NCBI RefSeq assembly: GCF_014526325.1
Contig: NZ_JACNMJ010000006.1
Location: 124,001 to 188,000, forward strand
DNA: 64,000 nt
Reading direction: 5' to 3'
Source of the DNA: Psychroserpens algicola
GTDB lineage: Bacteria; Bacteroidota; Bacteroidia; Flavobacteriales; Flavobacteriaceae
Shown here: in pieces, positions 59,697 through 64,000 of the stretch
Numbering within the stretch: position 1 is the first letter of the stretch
Layout of the letters: each line of letters starts with the position of its first letter
Notes under the pieces: generated by a model
What the model was told of the DNA's origin: nothing
Seen by the model: only the letters and a program-made list of their open reading frames with translations
Database searches by the model: none
Program-made: the position numbers and the translations under genes

Positions 59697-60526
59697 GGTT
59701 TTATCTTCGGAAATCTCAACTCCAATGAAATTCTAGTGATATTTTCATTTTTATTTACTGCTGACCCATGAATAAGAAAAGGTGAAAAAATAAGTGCTTC
59801 ACCTGGTTTTGGATTTGGTCTTATCATTTCAATTTTCCCCTTTTTAGTTTCTAATATACAAGGCACATAATAGGTGTTTCCGTTTATTTTAGCCCCTTTA
59901 CTTGCTGTTCTTAAAATTTCATTCTCAGGGATTAAATGACTTCTGGGATATACTGGCAAAGAAGAATTTTGGTTGCAACCCACAATTGGAATCCACACAT
60001 TAATAATATCTTCCCAATAACTTAAATAGCCATCGCGATGTGGTGGATTAATATCTAAAGAGTTGGGTCTACTCAATCTAATTTGGATATGTGATTTCTG
60101 AAGTTCTTCAACCCATGAGGTTAACTTATAGCCTAAAATTTCTCCGAAGCGATTGGCTAAAGCATCAATATCGAAATCAAAATCTTCGTTTTCTAAATTT
60201 CGAGTAATATTTATAACTTGGTTATGCAATTCATCAGTAGTCACAATCTTATGATAATTCTCAAGCTGAAAATCGCTGGCATCAAAATTGGGAATGCAAG
60301 TTTGTATGGCCTTTACAATGTTATTTTCCATGGACTTTTTTAATCGTTGAAAATCTTCAGAAGAAAAAGCATTAACAACAGCATACCCTTCATCTTTCCA
60401 AGGCATCTTAGATATCACATTGTCTTCGGTTTTAAATAGCAGTTTAGATTCTCCCCAAAAAAAGTCTCCTTCTACTTCAAATTGGTAACCTTCACCATCC
60501 AAAAACAGTTCACAAACTTTATACAT
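59693..60526 (-). CDS. Phytanoyl-CoA dioxygenase (PhyH) family protein
   Basis: Fe(II)/2-oxoglutarate oxygenase of 277 aa. Metal ligands are in INPPHRDGYLSYWEDIINVWIPI (H-x-D) and SPFLIHGSAVNKN (distal His), with Arg in ITRISLELRF for 2-oxoglutarate. The start at 60526 (MYKVCELFLDG) overlaps the upstream flippase by 8 bp, while a start at 60562 would overlap by 44. Acting inside a polysaccharide locus, it might hydroxylate a sugar nucleotide or side-chain acid; substrate unknown. Confidence 0.85.
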   Translation of the reverse strand: MYKVCELFLDGEGYQFEVEGDFFWGESKLLFKTEDNVISKMPWKDEGYAVVNAFSSEDFQRLKKSMENNIVKAIQTCIPNFDASDFQLENYHKIVTTDELHNQVINITRNLENEDFDFDIDALANRFGEILGYKLTSWVEELQKSHIQIRLSRPNSLDINPPHRDGYLSYWEDIINVWIPIVGCNQNSSLPVYPRSHLIPENEILRTASKGAKINGNTYYVPCILETKKGKIEMIRPNPKPGEALIFSPFLIHGSAVNKNENITRISLELRFPKIKP

Positions 60527-61808
60527 GTTTTTTGTTTCGTTTAAAATAATACCATACAGCAATAATGACGATAATAAAGTAGATAATGTATCTATATAAA
60601 TGTGCCATTACTACCCCTTCGGCTCCATAAATATCTACATAATATTTTGACAAGCCATAAAATAGGCCTAATGAGATAAGTTCTGTTATCACAAAGCTCC
60701 AAACCATCTTTTTTGCTAAAAACTGATAGGATATCACTAACGTAGCTAATCTTACAAAATCACCTAAGAGCTGCCATTTAAATAATTCACTTAATCCCTC
60801 AAAATTCGGGTATATTATATCAATAATTAAATGTCTAAACACGTACACTAAAAGCATGCCCAGTCCAAATAAAGGTAATAGTGTTTTGTATATATATAGA
60901 ACTTCCTTTTTAAAGGCACTTCCTGTATTAATCTTAGCAAATTTCGGTATAACATATAATGTAAAAATACTAGATGAGAATACCATATAATTTTTAGAAA
61001 TAAAGTTCATAGCTGTCCAATATCCAGCTTCTTCAATATTTATTCTATCAGTGATGGTTGTTCTTACATCTAACTCAATATAGTTCAGCAACACTGTAGA
61101 AATGAAAGACATGAGCGTGAATGCTAATAATGGCTTTGCAAATGAAAAATCTGCACTTAATTCCTGCAACTTAATATGTGCTTTAAGCTTATCAAAAAAG
61201 ATAAATAGAACTACTACAAAACTGATTAATGGTGACAATATAATTGCAAACAAAACGCCTTTTAAGTTAAAGTAGTAGAGAAATATTAATAACAATACTA
61301 CAGAAAGAATATAAGCTCCCAATTCAATTTTAGCATGTTTTTTATAGTCTGACAAACCATTAATCAACCCATATAAAATTCTGTTCAAGCCAATCACTGG
61401 TGGTAAAAGAGACAAGCACTTTATCAAATTTACAAAAGCAGCATCCCCAAATAATCTCACAGAAATATAATCTGCATTAAAAAATAATACAACACCTGAG
61501 ATAATTGAACCGATAGCACCAAAAAGAAAAGCAGAGGAAAACAATTTTGATAATTGTTTGGTATCGTTTTCATTTTCAGAAACATATTTTACTATACCAT
61601 TAAATATACCCAGCGATGATGTACTAGTTAGCATTTGTACCAGGTTTCGCAACTGACCAATTTTAGCTATTCCAGCTTCTCCTAAAGTAACTGCTAACAA
61701 GCGTTGTACAAAAATTGAAATAATTAACCGGATGATAATGACTACAGCATTCAAGGACGTCATCTTGAGCAGAAGATTTCTTTTTATAATGCCCTTTAAA
61801 TTTATCAC
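60519..61808 (-). CDS. O-antigen flippase Wzx (polysaccharide translocase), copy 1
   Basis: A 429-residue polytopic protein with about 12-14 spans, of the MOP superfamily. The N-terminus KMTSLNAVVIIIRLIISIFVQRLLAVTLGEAGIAKIGQLRNLVQMLTSTSSLGIFNGIVKYVSEN matches flavobacterial O-antigen translocases; FKWQLLGDFVRLATLVISYQFLAKKM occurs near the end. It flips undecaprenyl-linked repeat units across the inner membrane. It is a close paralogue of the next gene: QLLGDFV and YQFLAKKM are shared. Overlaps the PhyH gene by 8 bp. Confidence 0.9.
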   Translation of the reverse strand: MINLKGIIKRNLLLKMTSLNAVVIIIRLIISIFVQRLLAVTLGEAGIAKIGQLRNLVQMLTSTSSLGIFNGIVKYVSENENDTKQLSKLFSSAFLFGAIGSIISGVVLFFNADYISVRLFGDAAFVNLIKCLSLLPPVIGLNRILYGLINGLSDYKKHAKIELGAYILSVVLLLIFLYYFNLKGVLFAIILSPLISFVVVLFIFFDKLKAHIKLQELSADFSFAKPLLAFTLMSFISTVLLNYIELDVRTTITDRINIEEAGYWTAMNFISKNYMVFSSSIFTLYVIPKFAKINTGSAFKKEVLYIYKTLLPLFGLGMLLVYVFRHLIIDIIYPNFEGLSELFKWQLLGDFVRLATLVISYQFLAKKMVWSFVITELISLGLFYGLSKYYVDIYGAEGVVMAHLYRYIIYFIIVIIAVWYYFKRNKKHV

Positions 61809-61858
61809 GCGGATTAACGTTGTTTTTAATAAGTTAGTTGCCTAAATATACTATTTGT

Positions 61859-63172
61859 TTACGAACTAGAGTTTGTTTCATCATCAGGTAAAATACCAAA
61901 TAGTGAAGACCCGAAGATGAGTAAAACAATTCCGTAATGCATCAAATAGCTTATAAAATGTCCGATAACTGCACCTTTCACACCAAAAACATCAATAAGG
62001 TACACACTAGAAACATAAAGCATTACAACTAAAAATATTTCAATTATAATAAAGTGTGTAAACATCTTTTTTGCCAAGAATTGATACGCTATAACAATGG
62101 ATAATACTTTAACAAAATCTCCTAATAGCTGCCAGAAAAACAAATCGGTTACAGGTGCAAATTCATCCGAAAATATAAGAGGAACAATAACCGATTTCAA
62201 CACATAAAGTAGGATTAAAGCTAATCCAAAAATTGGCATTACAGATTTATAAAACCCAAATACTTCTTTTCTAAACTCTTGTTTTGAATCAATTTCACTA
62301 AATCTGGGCACAATATATAGGGTAATTATTGACATTATGAACATGAGGTAATAATTAGAAATTCTGTTCATTGCCTCCCAGTAACCCGCTTCTTTAATAC
62401 CAACCTCAGAAATGATATAGTTTCTGATACATATAGATATTAATGGTAGTGCAATTGCAGATACTAAAGCCATAATTGCATAAGGTCCAAATCGCTTTAA
62501 TACCTCTAAACTTATATGATCTGTTTTAATATAAGTCATTAAATTTCGTCGGTTAATAATACCTACCAAAGTGATTAAAAAGATAAGTGAAGGTGCTACA
62601 ACCGCTGCTACTAAAGCGCCATCTATATGGTTTTCATATATCAAAAGTAAGGTCACAAGTAAACCAAGAATCTGACCTATAATATTGATAATAAGCAACA
62701 TTTTATAATTAGCAAAGCCATTCATTATGGAGAAACTCATCATATTTAAACCATAAAAAGGCAGTGCTAATGCCATTATTTTTATGACATATGCATAATT
62801 ATAATTAGCCGAAAACAACAAGTCATTGATATACTGAGCATTATAATAACACAGAAAAGCAACCAAAATAGTAGAGAAAAAACACAAGTAGTAAGCCGTT
62901 GAAAGTGTCTCACTTAGCTTAACTTTATCTTCCTTAACCTTTGCAATGGTTTTAACAACACCGTTGTAAAACCCTAGAATTGAGACCGATTGAACAGCGC
63001 TTAGAAAATTTCGGAGATTACCTATTAGTGCCATACCTTCTACACCAATAAAAATAGCTATTGCTTTAGATGTTAAAATTCCAGCTATGATTTTAGTAAT
63101 AATCGTTGCCGAATTAAGGTGAGCAACTTTAAATAAAACATTATTGTTAATATACTTTATTAAACTCTTCAA
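61859..63172 (-). CDS. O-antigen flippase Wzx (polysaccharide translocase), copy 2
   Basis: A 437-residue polytopic protein, paralogue of the downstream flippase. Aligned features are the N-terminal hydrophobic run with IAIFIGVEGMALIGNLRNFLSAVQSVSILGFYNGVVK, the middle KEAGYWEAMNRISNYYLMF (copy 1: EEAGYWTAMNFISKNYMVF) and the end FFWQLLGDFVKVLSIVIAYQFLAKKM. The gap of 50 bp between the two and shared orientation suggest a tandem duplication. It begins next to the aminotransferase stop (no gap). One or both may flip distinct glycans. Confidence 0.9.
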   Translation of the reverse strand: MKSLIKYINNNVLFKVAHLNSATIITKIIAGILTSKAIAIFIGVEGMALIGNLRNFLSAVQSVSILGFYNGVVKTIAKVKEDKVKLSETLSTAYYLCFFSTILVAFLCYYNAQYINDLLFSANYNYAYVIKIMALALPFYGLNMMSFSIMNGFANYKMLLIINIIGQILGLLVTLLLIYENHIDGALVAAVVAPSLIFLITLVGIINRRNLMTYIKTDHISLEVLKRFGPYAIMALVSAIALPLISICIRNYIISEVGIKEAGYWEAMNRISNYYLMFIMSIITLYIVPRFSEIDSKQEFRKEVFGFYKSVMPIFGLALILLYVLKSVIVPLIFSDEFAPVTDLFFWQLLGDFVKVLSIVIAYQFLAKKMFTHFIIIEIFLVVMLYVSSVYLIDVFGVKGAVIGHFISYLMHYGIVLLIFGSSLFGILPDDETNSSS

Positions 63173-64000
63173 TTAATAAAGGTTTAGGGCATTAATTATA
63201 GTTTCTATCTCTTCAGTTGTCATCACAGGACTCAAAGGTATACTTATCACTGTCTCATGGATGGCTTCTGTAATCGGTAAAGATAAAGATTTATATGGCA
63301 ATAATGCTTTTTGATGGTGAGGTGCTATAGGATAATGAATTAAATAGCCAATTTCCAATGCATCTAAGTAAGCTTTAAAATGTGCTCTATCCTCTACACG
63401 AATAGCAAAGACATGAAACACGTGATTATCAGAAAAATCGTAAAATGGCAGCTTGATTTTCGGATTATTTATGTTATTTAAATACTGCTCTGCAATATGT
63501 CTTCTAGTTCTATTGTCACTATCGAGGTGATTGAGTTTTATATTTAAAAAGGTCGCTTGTAATTCATCTAAGCGACTGTTGACACCTATTTTATCATGGA
63601 CGTATTTTTTTGAACTTCCGTAGTTATGCAGAAGTTTAATACAATTTGCTAATTCATCATCATTAGTAGTTATGGCTCCAGCATCTCCTAATGCTCCTAG
63701 ATTTTTTGTGGGATAAAAACTAAATCCAGCAGCATGAGATAAGTTGCCTGCTTTTTTATTTTTCGAAGTTAAAATAGCGCCATGAGCTTGTGCTGCATCT
63801 TCAACCACAAGCAAATTATTTTGTTTAGCTATATCGTTTATCGTCACCATATCTGCCAGTTGACCATAGAGATGAACCACCAAAACAGCTTTAGTTTTAG
63901 ATGTGATATGCTTTTCTATTTCCGAAGGATTCAAATTAAATGTCGCTTCGTCAGGCTCAACACAAACAGGTTTTAATCCAGCATTTATGATAGACAACAT
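63173..64000 (-). CDS. DegT/DnrJ/EryC1/StrS aminotransferase (FdtB/QdtB type), partial
   Basis: C-terminal 275 residues of a PLP sugar aminotransferase; the N-terminus lies beyond the window end, so the apparent start at 64000 is not the true one. The PLP lysine is in [25 protein letters not shown], with [11 protein letters not shown] upstream and [16 protein letters not shown] downstream, the family hallmarks. With FdtA at 57023 it should aminate C3 of the keto sugar. The stop codon is directly followed by the flippase start on the same strand. Confidence 0.9.
   Translation of the reverse strand: MLSIINAGLKPVCVEPDEATFNLNPSEIEKHITSKTKAVLVVHLYGQLADMVTINDIAKQNNLLVVEDAAQAHGAILTSKNKKAGNLSHAAGFSFYPTKNLGALGDAGAITTNDDELANCIKLLHNYGSSKKYVHDKIGVNSRLDELQATFLNIKLNHLDSDNRTRRHIAEQYLNNINNPKIKLPFYDFSDNHVFHVFAIRVEDRAHFKAYLDALEIGYLIHYPIAPHHQKALLPYKSLSLPITEAIHETVISIPLSPVMTTEEIETIINALNLY

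Noticed and set aside
1-64000. CRISPR arrays, tRNA/rRNA genes, prophage or insertion sequences
   Set aside because: I looked for regular direct repeats, clover-leaf type palindromes, transposase motifs and phage structural genes and saw none; a tRNA scan was not possible.
54187-64000. Whole polysaccharide region as a recently acquired island
   Set aside because: Base composition looks similar to the flanks by eye and there is no integrase, tRNA or direct repeat; only the locus type suggests variability.

Overview
The window is a 64 kb piece of an AT-rich chromosome from a member of the Bacteroidota, most likely a marine Flavobacteriaceae (Winogradskyella/Psychroserpens/Olleya-like; the genus is a guess). 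The signs are a type IX secretion (T9SS) C-terminal sorting domain, FG-GAP and gliding-type C-terminal domains, acidic residues after lipoprotein cysteines (surface-export type), PafA, a GbsR-type regulator with a TIGR01777/DUF2071 operon, and promoters of the form TTG-N17-23-TAnnTTTG with no clear Shine-Dalgarno sequences. I saw no rRNA, tRNA, CRISPR array, insertion sequence, phage gene or origin. Coding density is very high: genes often overlap by 1-8 bp, and several convergent pairs overlap at their 3' ends. No gap without a gene exceeds about 290 bp.

Layout. 0-4 kb: purine genes purK-purE and an M3 oligopeptidase. 4-7.7 kb: a GbsR/MarR regulator followed by four small membrane proteins (two are tandem paralogues), a TIGR01777 epimerase and a DUF2071 protein. 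Three copies of one 24-bp inverted repeat punctuate this block. 7.7-9.4 kb: an ECF sigma factor with a tiny zinc-type anti-sigma protein, then a UbiA-like membrane protein. 9.4-15 kb: gcvP, a FabH-like ketosynthase, a methyltransferase and a TTG-started glycosyltransferase. 15-21.1 kb: a two-armed module. The left arm is sigma factor, TPR anti-sigma candidate and membrane-anchored nuclease, coupled by ATGA overlaps. The right arm is a lipoprotein, a TPR-CHAT caspase-like protein and a second lipoprotein. Both lipoproteins carry the same promoter-like signature, GTAACA-N16/17-ACAATG.

21-36 kb: PafA phosphatase, an MlaE/MlaF-type transporter, a DUF389 membrane protein, mannose-1-P guanylyltransferase with an SprT-like protein, a 1343-residue FG-GAP/ASPIC/haloperoxidase/T9SS fusion, a CIA30 protein, a cysteine-synthase-family enzyme, a strongly folded candidate non-coding RNA, a FtsX/LolE-type permease and a NamZ-type (DUF1343) lipoprotein. 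36-45 kb: hypothetical proteins (one paralogous secreted pair), GDPD, sterol desaturase, thioredoxin-fold-like protein, YkgJ protein, methyltransferase and an amidohydrolase lipoprotein. 45-51 kb: an outer-membrane barrel, a lipoprotein with a gliding-type C-terminal domain and a 1007-residue TPR protein, divergent from ftsE. 51-54 kb: an HTTM-like membrane protein with a small partner, and a beta-helix protein.

54-64 kb is the edge of a surface polysaccharide locus: glycosyltransferases, FdtA-type ketoisomerase and DegT/FdtB-type aminotransferase (dTDP-3-amino-3,6-dideoxyhexose), two tandem Wzx flippases and two Fe(II)/2-oxoglutarate oxygenases. The aminotransferase is cut by the window end.

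The best candidates for undescribed biology are the sigma/TPR/nuclease versus lipoprotein/CHAT module with its shared promoter signature, the GbsR local regulon marked by three matching palindromes, the folded RNA at about 33.5 kb, and the haloperoxidase fusion.
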